Origin: Pelagophyceae sp. CCMP2097
Lineage: Eukaryota > Sar > Pelagophyceae
DNA length: 64,000 nucleotides
Direction of reading: 5' to 3'
Assembly (NCBI GenBank): GCA_026770575.1
Contig: MU657167.1
Coordinates: 360,248 to 424,247 of the forward strand
A program made the position numbers and the translations under genes. Below are positions 29,921 to 41,205 of this stretch, piece by piece. The notes under the pieces are model-generated. The model did no database searches, was not told the DNA's origin, and worked only from the letters and a program-made list of their open reading frames with translations. The stretch's first letter is position 1; each line of letters opens with the position of its first letter.

Positions 29921-32900
29921 ATGGAACCAAGCGGCATGGACTCGCCGCCGTCGCGCGCAGCGGTGTCCATGTCTACGGATGAAGAGCTTCGAAGATGGAA
30001 CTCAACGTGCACTACACCATCGAGTCGTAGGTTCGACAAGGCCCGGCCGTCACGGTGGCAGTGCCGCAGAACCCCAAGCCGAAGAAGAGCAAGGCGGCCG
30101 CGCCGCCAGCGGCGTGCAGAGGCTGGTTTGCCGCCGTCGTGCTGCTCCTGTGCTGCCTGCTTATCGGGATTCTCATTGCGATTCTCGTGTTGCTCAGCAT
30201 GGGCGCCTTCCGCAGCGGTGGCCGCTGCAGCAAGGGCAGCAGCTCGTCGGCCGACGACGACGGCGCGCCGACGATGCGACCCACGCCGGCTGGCGGGGCG
30301 GCTCCCGCCTCGTTTTGCTGCTTTTACTCGCCGAGCGAAGACGTCTGCGGCGACTGCAGGAGCGTCGAGAGCAGCCCGACTTCCTTGTGCGTGACTTCGG
30401 CCGCGAGCTGCGAGGGAAACTGCGGCGGAGCGTGGTGCGCCGGAGAAAGCGGCGGCTCGTCTCCGTCTCCGTCTCCCAAGCCGACGCCGCGGCCGACGGC
30501 GCAAGGTGTGACAATCGCGCCAATTCCACCCCAGACCCCGACCGCTCTAGGCGCGCCCGTCGGACCTCCGACCCGACGGCCGACGCCGGCTCCTGGAGGC
30601 CCTGTCTTCGGCTCGTCGTTGGACAACCTCTTTGCAGCCTCGAAGTCGTTCTACGTCAACCCGACGTACGCCGTGAACCTCGAGACCTCGATTGCGACCG
30701 CCGACTCTGCGACGATCGCTGCGACGCTCGAGAAGATGAAGTCCGTCGCCTCGGCGTACTGGATCGACGTCAAGTCCAAGATTGAGCTGGAGTCCACCTC
30801 CGGGCTCCGAGGCATCCTCCTCGACGCCTCGAGGCAGTCGCCGCCGCCGCTCTGTGTCTTCATCGTCTACGACCTCCCGAATCGCGACTGCCACGCCAAG
30901 GCCTCGAACGGCGAGATCTGCTGCACGTACAACGACGACGGCACGTGCGACTACGAAGTCTTTGGGTCGTCGTGCACAGAGGGCCTCAAAGAGTACCGAA
31001 CCCAGTTTATCGACCCGTTTGCGGCGGTCCTCGCGGAGTTTGACGGCATCGTGCCCGTCGCGCTGGTCATCGAGCCGGACTCGCTACCCAACTTTGTGAC
31101 CAACTCGGACGAGGGCAGATGTGGCAACCCGGCCACGAGGGCTGCGTACTACGAGGGCATCCGCTACGCGGTTACGACCATCGCTGCCAAGACGGATCAC
31201 GTCTCCATGTACCTCGACGCCGCGCACGGCGGTGCGCGCCTGTTGTGCCTATGTTTGCTCGTCGTATCCATGTTTGATCGCTTGCCTAGCCTGGCTCGGC
31301 TGGGACGACAACCTCGCGGGGTTTGCATCGGCAGTCGCCGAGCTCGGGATCGAGAAGCATCTTCGTGGCGTCGCGACCAACGTTGCAAACTACCAGCCGC
31401 TCGGCGAGCCCTGCCCCGTTCACATGCCAGCGTCGATGACCGTACCCCCTCTCAGTGGCTGACGACGACGACGAGCGATTTTGGTAGGGGGGCGTCGACT
31501 GCATCGAGGGTCCTGGTCAGAGCTCGCCATGCTGCGACGACCCGTGCGGCCTCCTGGGCGAGTATAACCGTGCGAACAACGAGTACAACTATGCGAGGCA
31601 CCTCGTCGCCGCGTTCAAGGCCAAGATGCCGAGCTGGGACCCACACGTGATCATCGACACGGGACGGAATGGCAACCCGGAGGACCGGCCGGACTGCGCG
31701 ACGTGGTGCAACCCGAGGGACATGGGTGTCGGGCACGTCCCGACGTCTGAGACGTTGCCGGGCATCGTCGACGCGATCTACTGGCTCAAGACGCCCGGCG
31801 AATCGGACGGCTGCTCGGAGGAGCTGCCGTCGGGCGACGCGTGCCCGCGCTTCGACTCGAACTGCGCCAGCGCCGGCTCACTCGGGACCAAGTCGGGCGA
31901 GCCGCGCGCGCCCCAGGCGGGCCACTGGTTTGACTTCAGATGCAGCAGCTGGCGACGAACGCGGACCTTGGCCCGAACCCGCGTCCGACCCTGCGACCGA
32001 CCCTGCGACCGACGCCGCGACCGACGCCGCGACCGACGCCGCTGGCGCCACCCTCGTCGGTCGTCGCCGAGCACGGGCGGCTCGTCGTGCAAGGCGCGGG
32101 CATCTACGGCGCGAAGAGTGGAGGCCGTCTAGACCCGCGTCTTACGTACGCGTGCGTGCGTCTTTATGGATTCGAAAATCCGAACCGTCACAGCAATGAC
32201 TGTGATGACCGAGGCCAGGAGGCGCCGGGGAACAACCTCACGATTTGGCTTTACATCCTAATCGTTGTATGGGACCACCGGGTGCGAGGTGCCGTGACAC
32301 CACGATTGCCACCCTAGGTCCAGCTCAAGGGCATGAGCCTCTCCTGGAGCAACACGGGCTGGGGCGGCGATGGTTTTACAACGCCGCCGTCGTGGACGCG
32401 CTCGTCGACGACTGGGGCGTGACGGTGCTGCGCTGCGCCATGGGCGTCGAGGACGACGGCGGCTACATCGACGACAACAGCGGCAACCGGGCCCGCGTCG
32501 TCGCCGTCGTCGAGGCAGCCATCGACCGCGGCATCTACGTCATCATCGACTGGCACTCGCACCATGCCGAGGACTATCTCGAAGAGGCCAACGCCTTTTT
32601 CGCCGAGATGGCCGGGAGGTTTGGCGGCCACGACAACGTCATCTTCGAGGTCTACAACGAGCCCATGTGGACCGAGTGGCCCACCATCAGGGCCTACTCC
32701 GAGGCGGTGACGGCGACGATCCGTGCGGCTTCGTCGAACCTCGTCCTCGTCAGCACGCGCGTCTGGTCGCAGGAGGTGGACGTCGCCGCGCGCGACCCCG
32801 TGAGCGACGGCAACTCTGCCTACGTCCTGCACTTTTCCGCCGCGACGCACGCGGCCGCGCTCCGCGACTCGGCGGAAGCGGCGCTCGATCTCGGCGCGGC

Positions 32901-33144
32901 GCTCTTCGTATCACAGTGGACGACCAATTTGGCCAGCGGCGACGGCGGCGTCGATGCGGCGTCGACGGCCGAGTGGATGGCCTTCTTCGACGCCCGCGGC
33001 ATCTCGAGCTGCAACTGGGCTGTCGACGACAAGGACGAGGGCGCCTCCGCGCTCTGCCCGGGCGCGAGCACGTCGGGCGCCTGGAGCACCGCCGACTACT
33101 CGGCCTCGGGCCTCGCCGTCCGGGCCATCCTCCTCGGAGAGTGA
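29921..33144 (+). CDS. Membrane-anchored GH6-GH5 cellulase fusion
   Basis: Exon 1 (29921-29962) and intron 29963-30030 lead to a signal anchor (WFAAVVLLLCCLLIGILIAI), a Cys-rich module (FCCFYSPSEDVCGDC ... CGGAWC) and a PT linker. GH6: IVYDLPNRDCHAKASNGEIC (acid Asp in NRDC), VALVIEPDSLPNFVTNS, LDAAHG|AWLGWDDN across intron 31232-31289, RGVATNVANY, intron 31418-31487, IIDTGRNG, WCNPRDMGVGHVPT and WLKTPGESDG (base Asp). A 1-nt deletion near 31938 must be corrected to read into a second PT linker. After intron 32156-32317 comes GH5: QLKGMSLSWSN, VIIDWHSHH, VIFEVYNEPMW (acid/base Glu). The nucleophile position reads LFVSQWTT, Gln instead of Glu. Cellulose or beta-glucan attack at the cell surface is inferred. 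Confidence 0.85.
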
Positions 33145-33456
33145 GGCCCGACGCGACGTGGCATCCACGCGCCGGACCTCGCCGCGACGCGCCCCGGAGC
33201 CTCGGGGAGAAGAGTCGAAGAGCAACCTAACAGATACGACGGCACCGAGCGCCCTCTGCGAGCTGCTGCGTGGCGGGAAGCCTCTGCGAGCTGCGTGTTC
33301 TCATCCTCAGATGAGGTCATCGAGGCGCCTCATGAGCTCAGATGACCTCACGGGACCTCGGCGCCAGGCTGTCATCAATCGATCGGCGATTGCGCGTTCA
33401 AGTTCTGAAAGTGCAAGACCGTGGAGCTCCTTTCGAGTGCCCGCAGCTGCGCAGCC

Positions 33457-35168
33457 ATGGCCGACGCAGGAGCACCTCTGAGCGCCGCGGCCGACGCCAC
33501 GGCCGACGCCACGGCCGACGCCACGGCCACGGCAGAGGCCGACGGCGCGGCCGCGGCGGAGGCGGCGGCGGCGTGGGAGGCGATGCTGGCCCTCGATGCG
33601 GAGCGTAAAGCGAAGCGGGCGGCGCGCTTCGGCCTGCCAGACGCGGCCGAGGCGGCGGCGCAGCGCGCAGCGGCGGCGGCGGCGACGGCCGCAGACGCTA
33701 CAGCGGCGGCGGCGGCGCGCGTCGCGGCGCGCGAGGCCGCAACGGCGGACCGCCTGGCGGCGCGCGCGGCGCAAAAGGTGGAGCGCGCAGCGGCGGCCAA
33801 CGCGCGCGCCGCCGACGCGGCGGTGGCCAAGGCCGCGGCGGCAGAGACGCGCGAGCGCGCCGACGCGGACAAGGCCGCGCGCGCGGCGCGCTTCGGCCTC
33901 GCCGCGCCGGCGCCGACGGAGGCCGAGCCGGAGCCGGAGGGCGACGGCATGGAGGGGAAGCCAGAGGGCATGGCATGGTCGCTTTACAAAAAGTCGCTCG
34001 CGCCGGTGAAGCGCGGCCTCGCCACGGGCTTCGACGTCTACGCCGACGTGGAGCGCGCCAAGGCGGCAAAGCGCCTCGCGAAGTTTGACCCGCCCGCCGC
34101 CGCAGCGCGGGCGGCGGCGGACGACGCGGCGACGGCCGAGTTCGGTGCGCGGGCGAAGCGCCTCGGCCGCTTCGGCGGCGCGGGCGCCGACGGCGGCGCC
34201 GAGTGGGCGCAGTTCCTGGCCCAGACGCTTCGACCTCTGAAGCTGGACGCGGCGGACCTTTACGCGGTAGACGCCGACCGAGCCGAGCGCGCGGCGCCCG
34301 CGGCGGCCGCCGACGCGGCGCCGGACGCGGCGCCGGACGCGGCGCCCCCCGCGGCGGCGGCCGGCGCGACGCACCGCCTCTTCGTGCACGTCGTCGTCAA
34401 GGACCGGCAGCGCTTCAAGAAGCTGCGGAGCGACGACATTGAAGCGCACTTCAAAGTCTTCGCGCCGACGTACGTCGAATGGCTCGGCGACAAGTCGTGC
34501 AACGTTTGGTTCGACGCCGTGTTTCTGGTCGGAAACACCGGACCGGCGAGATGTGGCATCAGAGGGCCTCGATGAGCGCCGGGGCGGAGCTTTCGACCCT
34601 TTCACCGTGTCGCGGCCAGGTTCGAGGAGGCGCACACGGCGGCGCGCGCGCTGCACGCGCTGTCGGCGGCCATCCCCGAGGCGCCGGCGTCGCTGGGCCT
34701 CGGCGACTGCGACGCCGCCATGGGCGCGCGCGGCTGGCGCGTCCTCTCCAAGCCGATGCACAAGGCGAAGAACGACAAGTGGGGCTCCACAGCCGATTCC
34801 GCGCGTTTCGTCGTCCGCTTCGCCGACGAGGGCGACGTCCTCGCGGAGCGGCCCAAGCACGAAGGAAAGGGGAAGCGTGCGTGCCCCGATTGCTGTGTCG
34901 CGGGGGCCGCGAAGTGCGAGCGCGCCCGCGGAGCGTCGGACCGACTCGCGCAGGCCAAAAAGGTGCCGCGAAAGAGCAAAAGCGCAAGCGGGGCCAAGCG
35001 GCCGCGCCGCCCGAGGCCGCGGCCGCGCCCGCTGCCGACGCCGACGACGACGACGACCTCCGGGCCGCGGCGCGGCGCAAGTTCGCTCGGACAGACGCGG
35101 CGGACGGCGAGGCGCCAGACGAGGTCGTTGTCGGCTCGGCGCCGGCAGTCGACGCGACCGCCGAGTGA
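33457..35168 (+). CDS. NCBP3: NCBP3-like cap-binding/mRNA-export protein
   Basis: NCBP3 binds capped RNA and mRNA-export factors. The N-terminal half is Ala-rich with repeated RAARFGL/RAKRLGRFG phrases, as in export-factor proteins. The RRM-like core reads DDIEAHFKVFAPTYVEWLGDKSC, then, across intron 34509-34619, NVWFEEAHTAARALHALSAAIP. This matches NCBP3's EWLDD-SCNV-W pattern. Next, WRVLSKPMHKAKNDKWGST and ARFVVRFADEGDV. Intron 34877-34953 (GTGCGT...CGCAG) joins KGKR to QKGAAKEQKRKRG, and the acidic tail ends VDATAE. The first ATG in frame is 33457. Start and introns are good; the family call is by motif. Confidence 0.75.
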
Positions 35169-35334
35169 ACCGACCTCGGCACATAACGAACAGATGGTCC
35201 AACTGCCGCGTTCGAACTCTGGAACCCGGGGGCGACTCGGAAGCGACCTTCCCGGGGAGCGACGACGAGGAGAACGTCCGAGAAGCGCCGCCCGGGCGCC
35301 AAGTGATGATGGAAAGGGTTTCTCAGGCTATGCG

Positions 35335-35361
35335 TTAAAAATCGCCAAAATTTGGCGACGG
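35335..35361 (+). promoter_or_regulatory. Palindromic TCGCCAAAATTTGGCGA element
   Basis: AAATCGCCAAAATTTGGCGA is a near-perfect palindrome of the recurrent element, 35-55 bp before the SMYD-like ATG. This is the strongest case of the motif family. Confidence 0.55.
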
Positions 35362-35391
35362 AGGAGACGATAGCCTCGGAGGCGCGCGAGG

Positions 35392-36720
35392 ATGCTCACC
35401 GAGCTGCACACCGCGGCGCAGGGCCGCTACCTCGTCGCGACGGTGCCCATTGCGGCGGGCACGGTCTTCCTCGAGGAGGAGTGTGCGATGGTTTTAAGCG
35501 ACGATGTTATACGTGCGAAGGAGCGCTGCGTGGGCTGCGCGGTGCGCGTCGCCGACGGCCCGGCGGTGGGCGCGCCGTGCCGCGGCTGCGGCGGCGCGCT
35601 GTGCTCCGCGTGCGGGTCGGCGCCGCACGAGTGCGCCGTCGTCGGAGACGTCATGCAGAGCGCCCCTGGCTCGACGGAGACGATGCTGGCGCGGCTGCTG
35701 GCGCGCGCGCGGTCGCTGGGCCTCACGGCGACAGATTATTGGCGGCAGTTGGTGACGCACGAAGACGACATCGCCGACGACGACGACCTCGCAGATCTTG
35801 TTTTTGGCTACACGCCGGGTGTCGCCGAGCGCGCCCTGGACGCGACGCGCCACCGCACGTCGAAAGAGGGGACGCAGGCCGACGCGGCCAAGCTCTTCTG
35901 CAACGCCTTTGCGGCGTGCGTTTCGCCGCCGCGCGGCGCAATCGGCGACGACGTCCGCTGTGCCAAGAAACGCGGCGGCCTCTGCGCCGACGTCGGCGCT
36001 GCCATTTCGCCAAACGTCGCACGGCTCAACCACGCCTGCGACGCAAACGCCTACTCGCGCGTCATTCTCGCTTCCGAGGCCGGCGGCCGCGCGCGCGTCG
36101 AGGTGCGCGCTTTGGCCGACGTCGCCGTTGGGCAAGAGCTCTGCATCTCGTATATCGACGTCTTCGCGACGGGCGGCGTGGCCGCGCGACGAGACGCGCT
36201 CCACAAGGCTTTCTTCTTCGAATGCAACTGCACCTTCTGCGCCGCCGATGAACTGTGCCAGGAAAACGTCGAAGCGGCTGCGAAGAAGCGGCGGACGCGC
36301 GGGCCGGACGGCGGCGGCGATGCGGCGCGCGGCGCCGCGGTGGTGGAGCGGCTCGTCGAGGCCTGCGACGTCGCTCGCGCGGCGGCGCGGCTGCCGCGGG
36401 CGCTGCGGCACGCGCGCGACGCCGTTTCTGCGGCGGACAGGCACCTCGGCGCTCAGAGCCCGGCGGCCCTCGCCCCCTTCGTCCGCCTCGCCTGGCTCGG
36501 CGACTCCGCGGCGGAGCGCGCCGCCGCCGCAAAACGCGCCATGGAAATCGTCGCCGGCACGGCGCGGGACCGCGTCACACGCCTGGTTTGGCTCCCCGTG
36601 CTCCAGCTCCTCCTCGCGCAGGAAACGGGCAACGACGCCATGGCCGATGCGGCGCGCGCCGTCCTCGCAGTCTCCACGGGGGCCATCGCCGCCGAGGCGG
36701 AAAGCCCTCGACCATCCTAA
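35392..36720 (+). CDS. SMYD-like SET-domain protein lysine methyltransferase
   Basis: 442 residues, single exon, starting MLTELHTAAQGRYLVATVPI with a split SET N-half (AGTVFLEEECAMV). The insert is zinc-binding like a MYND (CVGCAVRV ... CRGCGGALCSACGS), though it lacks some usual Cys/His. The SET core has ISPNVARLNHACDANAYS and GQELCISYIDVF; the post-SET is FFFECNCTFC. A helical (TPR-like) C-terminus follows. SMYD-class enzymes methylate histone or non-histone lysines. The promoter is the palindrome just upstream. Confidence 0.87.
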   Translation: MLTELHTAAQGRYLVATVPIAAGTVFLEEECAMVLSDDVIRAKERCVGCAVRVADGPAVGAPCRGCGGALCSACGSAPHECAVVGDVMQSAPGSTETMLARLLARARSLGLTATDYWRQLVTHEDDIADDDDLADLVFGYTPGVAERALDATRHRTSKEGTQADAAKLFCNAFAACVSPPRGAIGDDVRCAKKRGGLCADVGAAISPNVARLNHACDANAYSRVILASEAGGRARVEVRALADVAVGQELCISYIDVFATGGVAARRDALHKAFFFECNCTFCAADELCQENVEAAAKKRRTRGPDGGGDAARGAAVVERLVEACDVARAAARLPRALRHARDAVSAADRHLGAQSPAALAPFVRLAWLGDSAAERAAAAKRAMEIVAGTARDRVTRLVWLPVLQLLLAQETGNDAMADAARAVLAVSTGAIAAEAESPRPS

Positions 36721-36946
36721 GCGACCGTCCCGTCCATCGAGCGGTCCAGAGACGGCCCCGTGCGATGGCCTCGTCGGGTTCTCGCTGACCTCGTCCGAAT
36801 ATTTACGGGCCGCGCATCGACCGCGGGTCCAGATGGCGAACGGGCGAAGGGCGAGGTCAGAGTGAGAGAGGCGCGTCCCTCGGCGGCGATGGTGGCGCGC
36901 CGGTGCGGCCGCTGCGCTGAAAGCGCTCCGGGGGCGCGTCGCTTCT

Positions 36947-38655
36947 TCAGCGCGGCCCTCGGCGGTCGCTCGGGTTGAAGAGGCCGTGCAGCGTGTTCTG
37001 CACGTGCTGTTGCCGCTCGTCGGTCCTACAGGCGTCGGGCGGTGCCTCGCCGGCGTCGACTCCCCGCGCGGGGCGGAACGCACATGCCGAGGTTCATTTG
37101 GTTCAAATCAACGTCGCCGATCTCAAAGCCCAAATCGGCGAGGTTGAGGCCGTAGGACCGGATGGGGATCCAGGGCGGGCAGCCGTCGTTGAAGGCGTCT
37201 GCGCCGGGGATGCCCCAGGCCTGCGGCACGGCCGTGTAGCTCTGCAAAAAGATGGCCGCAGAGTCGTAGAGGAACCTCGGCCGCGCCGAGTTGTGGTCGC
37301 CGTCGACGAGGACGAGGTTCTTGTCGCCGGCGTACTTTGCGTGGATCTGCCTCGAGTGGTGCGGCGCAACAAAGTCGTCCTGCTCGCCCGCGACGAACAG
37401 AGCGGGGATGTAGCAAGAGTCCGCGTGCTTCACCTAAGCGGACAAAGGCGGTCGAGAAGCACGCCGCCCGCTCGACAGTTTCCGAGCGCCTTTCCGAAAC
37501 TGTCGATCTCGGAAACGCTCGCGGCTGCAAAATGCACGCCTCTCCCACGTTTGCCGCCCGGGAGTCGAGCCTGTTTCCAGCTTGCCGAGTCTTCGGCGCG
37601 GGGCGTGACTGCGGAGACGTCTTCCATTTTAAAGTCCGCCGACTTTAGAACGGACGACCGGATCATTCGAATCGCTATCGAGACGACAAACGTCGGGACC
37701 GTGAGGCCGTGCGCTCGGGCGCGGTCCACGAGCTCCTCGGCGAGCTGCGTCAGGTCGGCAAAGGCGCCGTCGAGGACCATGGCCGCAATCGAAGGGTCGC
37801 GGTGGCCGTGCAGCAACGCGCACACCGACCCCATGGACCGGCCCCAGAGCGCCACCGTGGAGACGGTGCCCGAGGCGCGCAGGTGCGCGATGACCGTCGC
37901 GAGGTCGTCGCGCTCCCAGAAGCCCAGCGAGACCCAGTCGCCCTCGGACTTGCCAGACCCAGAAAAGTCAAACGCAAATATCGACAGCCCGATGGAAAAG
38001 CACCTGCGCCACAACCGTCGGGGCGCGGACGCTGCGGTCCCCGCGCGGGCCCGCCGCGGCCAAGACCGCGGAGCGGCATCGCACATTGCGATTTGCGAGA
38101 TAGCCTCTACGCGCGCTGACGAGTTGCCGTGCAGGTAGATCAAACAGGGCCGCGGCGGCGCGCCCGCGTCTTGCATGTCCGCGGGCATCCAGTGCGAGCC
38201 TGCGAAGAAGCGTCCGGCCCGCATAGAAACGCCTCACCGCGCTAAGAGGGCCGCGGACGCCGCGCCGTGCACTGAAGCTTCATGCCGCGCGGGTTCGTCA
38301 GCTCGAGGTCGACGCGCTTGAACTGCCGGCCGTGCCTGCCCAGAGGCCGTCCCACGAGGACGGCGCGGCGCCGAGGGGCGGCTCCGTTCTGCATAGCGAC
38401 GGCCCGCCGTTTGTGCCTTTTTCCTTGAGGGGGAGCGCACCACTCGAACTCGGCGGGCCCGAGGTGTTCGACCTCGTACTCGGCGCGCGGTGGTCGGATG
38501 ATGGCGTTGACGAGCTCCTGGTAGCCCATTTTGGCCATTTCCCAGTAGCTCAGATTATTAAAGTTCTCCTCTTCGCCCGCCGCCGGAGCCGCGCCCGCGG
38601 CCGGCGCGGCCGCAGCGCCCGCGGGCTCGTCGCTCGACGACACCGAGTTCCCCAT
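36947..38655 (-). CDS. Alpha/beta hydrolase, predicted N-myristoylated
   Basis: Six exons separated by introns 38336-38440, 38200-38258, 38004-38084, 37434-37609 and 37026-37083. The start MGNSVSSSDE fits an N-myristoylation signal. Then NFNNLSYWEMAKMGYQELVN, IIRPPRAEYEVEHLGPAEFE and FKRVDLELTNPRGMKLQC. The hydrolase core: CLIYLHGNSSARVEA, FAFDFSGSGKSEGDWVSLG, and the nucleophile elbow WGRSMGSVCALLHG (Ser in GRSMG). After the fourth intron come IPALFVAGEQDDFVAPHHS (Asp) and GDHNSARP (His). The final exon ends FNPSDRRGPR. All splice joins restore phase. Substrate unknown. The 37434-37609 intron holds a hairpin (arms CGACAGTTTC and GAAACTGTCG). Confidence 0.82.
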
Positions 38656-38817
38656 AGAGGCGCCGCGCCGCTCGAGTCACGCGCGCGACTTGCAGGGAAT
38701 TATCCACTCCTGCTCCGGGTTCGCGTTTTCGCCGCGGCTCATCCCATGGGATTGGCTCAACTGTAAAAGAAGAAGTTTTGACTTTGACGCGGCGCCGCGG
38801 CACCGCGGGTTCGAGGC

Positions 38818-39897
38818 ATGGACGAGGAGACGGTGTCCCGGCTGCGCGAGGCCAAGGCGCTGTTCGACGAGGGCATCCTCTCGGAGCTCGAGTTCAAGGA
38901 CCAAAAAGCCGCCCTCCTCGGCATGAACAAGGCTGCGGCGGCGGCGGCGCCCGCGAAGTCGGCCGCGAAGCGCAAGTCCGAGGCCGCCGAGGTGAAGCCG
39001 GCGGCGAAGCGCAAGTCGGACACTGAGGGGGCGGCGCCGGCGGCGAAGAAACGGGGCAAGGCCGCCGAGCTCGACCTCCGCGAGGGCGACGCCGGCGTCA
39101 TGGTCTCCGGCCCGGGGACATTCAAGGCCAAGGCGCTGCTCAAGGAGAGCGGCGGTTCGTGGTCCAAGGACCTCCAGGCCTGGGTCTTCCCGCGCGGCTC
39201 CGCCGAGGAAGTCGCCGAAGCGCTGCGCGGCGCCGACTTTGAAGTCGAGCTCACGGTTCACGCTTCGAGCGACTACGACCGCGCGGCCGTCGTCGCGGCC
39301 GAGAAGAAGGCCAAGGAGGACGCGCTCCGAAAAGATATTGAGGACGCCCGCGGGGTCGCCAAGCACGCCACGTGAGCCTCTCGCGCCTCGGGCGTGTCGA
39401 CGAGCCGATCCCCTGCCTCGCAAAGCCTCGGGCGTGTCGACGAGCCGCTCCCTAGGCTCGAGGTGAAGCAGCACAAGAAGGCGATCCTCGTGACGGGCGA
39501 GACGACCAAGGTGAAGGAGGTGATGCGCGGCCTGCAAGGTTCGTGGAACCGGACCTTGAACGGCTGGATCTTCACGCCCGCGACGCTCGACGAGCTAATC
39601 AAGGAGCTCACCGGCGACGCGTCAAACGACGTCACCATCGACCCGGCGCTCGCGAAGATGGCGGCCGCGCGGGCGTCTGCGGTGGCCGCCAAGGCCAGGC
39701 TCGTCGCGGCCAGGGCCGACCGTGACGTCGTCGCGGCCAAGGCCGAGGCCGAGGACGAGGCGGCCGCGGAGCCCAAGCGGCTGAACGGCGGCGACGACGA
39801 GCCCAAGAGCAAGCGGACGCGCGGGGCCTCGTCGAGCCAGGCCTCTGCGGACTCTGCGGCCTCTGCGCCCGCGGAGCAAAAGCTCGCCATGTGCTGA
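38818..39897 (+). CDS. SHOCT-like domain protein with two LxGWIF repeats
   Basis: Residues 1-35 (LREAKALFDEGILSELEFKD, QKAALLG) match a SHOCT short helical hairpin often found on oligomerising proteins. A Lys/Ala-rich stretch with several KRKS phrases follows. Then come two related units: GPGTFKAKALLKESGGSWSK with LQAWVFP, and GETTKVKEVMRGLQGSWNRT with LNGWIFTP. I cannot assign the repeat to a named family. Intron 39372-39455 (GTGAGC...CCTAG) joins them in phase 2 and contains a direct repeat (GCCTCGGGCGTGTCGACGAG twice). The C-terminus is charged and ends KLAMC. The KRKS segment suggests a nuclear protein. Confidence 0.65.
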
Positions 39898-39991
39898 ACT
39901 GATCGTTGTGTGTCCCGATTCCTCGTCGGTGTAATCACTGAGTTCCTCGAGAGCTCCCCGGGCCGCGGTGGAGGTTGGGTTTTGAGGTTGC

Positions 39992-40756
39992 TTACGATCC
40001 GGGAATGAAACCGACTCCGACGTCTAACATCTCGACCACAAACCGGAGCGTCGCCCGCGGCGGCACCTTTGGCGGGTCGCCCTTGACACCGTAGCCGAGG
40101 TGGTGCGGCACGAAGACTGCGCGGCGGCCGCCGGGCCGCATGCCCTTGACGCCGAAAGATAGACCTTTGATGACCTAGAGCGCCGACGTTGCCGCGCCCC
40201 TCGCGGACAAACGGCCGCACCGTGTCCGTGCCGACGACGAACGAGTAGGGGTCCTTCTTCGTCGCGGTGTCGAGCTTGCGCTCGGCGTGGTTTTCACTCG
40301 AGTAAAATGCCTCGTACCTTTCCGGCCGATGAACAATGACCGGGGCGCGGCCGATGAACGATGCCCGGGGCGCGGCGAATGCGCAGGGACTCACGCGACG
40401 TCGACCGCCGACGCGTGGCGCGCGGCCGCGCCGCTGCCGAGCTCTAAGTCCGTGACGACAACGCCGCCGCTGACGGTGCGTTCAACGCCGACTTCATAGG
40501 GCTCGGGGACCCGCGCCACCGCCGCGGCCGGCGCCGGCGCTTCGGCGGCGGGCGCCGCGTCGACGCCGCTTCGCTTCGCCTTTTTCCGTCGCCGGCGTTC
40601 CTCCTGCAGCTGGCGCCGCGCGGCCCCTTCGTCCGTCTCGTCGACCGCACCCTCGACGGGCCCCGCGTCCTCCTTCGCCGCCGAGTCGTGCGGCTCCTCG
40701 ACGCGCTTCATCTTCGCAAGCCGCTTCTTCTTGCGCTGCGTCCCGCGGAGCACCAT
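39992..40756 (-). CDS. FKBP-type peptidyl-prolyl isomerase
   Basis: Proline isomerase. The N-terminal half is very basic (TQRKKKRLAKMKR, ERRRRKKAKR) and probably nuclear or nucleolar. The FKBP domain begins VTDLELGSGAAARHASAVDV. Intron 40318-40394 brings in AYEAFYSSENHAERKL and YSFVVGTDT. Intron 40175-40220 (46 nt) brings in VIKGLSFGVKGMRPGGRRAV, FVPHHLGYG and VPPRATLRFVVEMLDV. These match the GMxxGGKRxxxxPxxLGYG core. Nuclear FKBPs act on histones or ribosome assembly; here that is inferred from the basic leader. Confidence 0.87.
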
Positions 40757-41205
40757 GGCCGCGCGAGCGCCAGCAGGACGCGTCGACGAGTAAGGCGGTG
40801 TGGCGGGAGGACGACGAGGAGCGGCCGCCGCGATGCGTAGACGAAAGCTTACAAAGGTATCGCCAAGTTTACGTCCAGCGGCCTAACGGCCGGCACTGCT
40901 AGATGACTGACACCCCCGCTTCTCTTCGCGCTCTCGCGTTTCTCCGACTGTTCGATTAAGTAAATATCGCCAAGTTTAGGTGATACATTTTAGGCGACAC
41001 AGATCAATCGCAGCGCCCGGTCCACTGCGACGCAGCGCAGTGCACCGCATGAATCCCCTCCTCATGCATGCAGTGCTACGCGTGATAAACGCGTGCGCAG
41101 GCATGCAGTGCTACGCTTTGTAGTAACTCCATCTCGATTACATATTTGTGTGCGGGTGTAAAAATGAGTGCGATGTTTGCTTGGGGCGCACGGGGCGCAG
41201 TGGGA
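40757..41205. other. FKBP promoter region with three GGCGA-type elements and small repeats
   Basis: Holds GGTATCGCCAAGTTTACG (40856-40873), AATATCGCCAAGTTTAGG (40973-40990) and ACATTTTAGGCGACAC (40995-41010), plus a 16-bp GCATGCAGTGCTACGC direct repeat at 41066-41081 and 41101-41116. No gene is seen. Confidence 0.5.

Noticed and set aside
35200..35240. tRNA-like T-arm (GTTCGAACTC)
   Set aside because: No acceptor stem, D arm or anticodon arm can be drawn around it.
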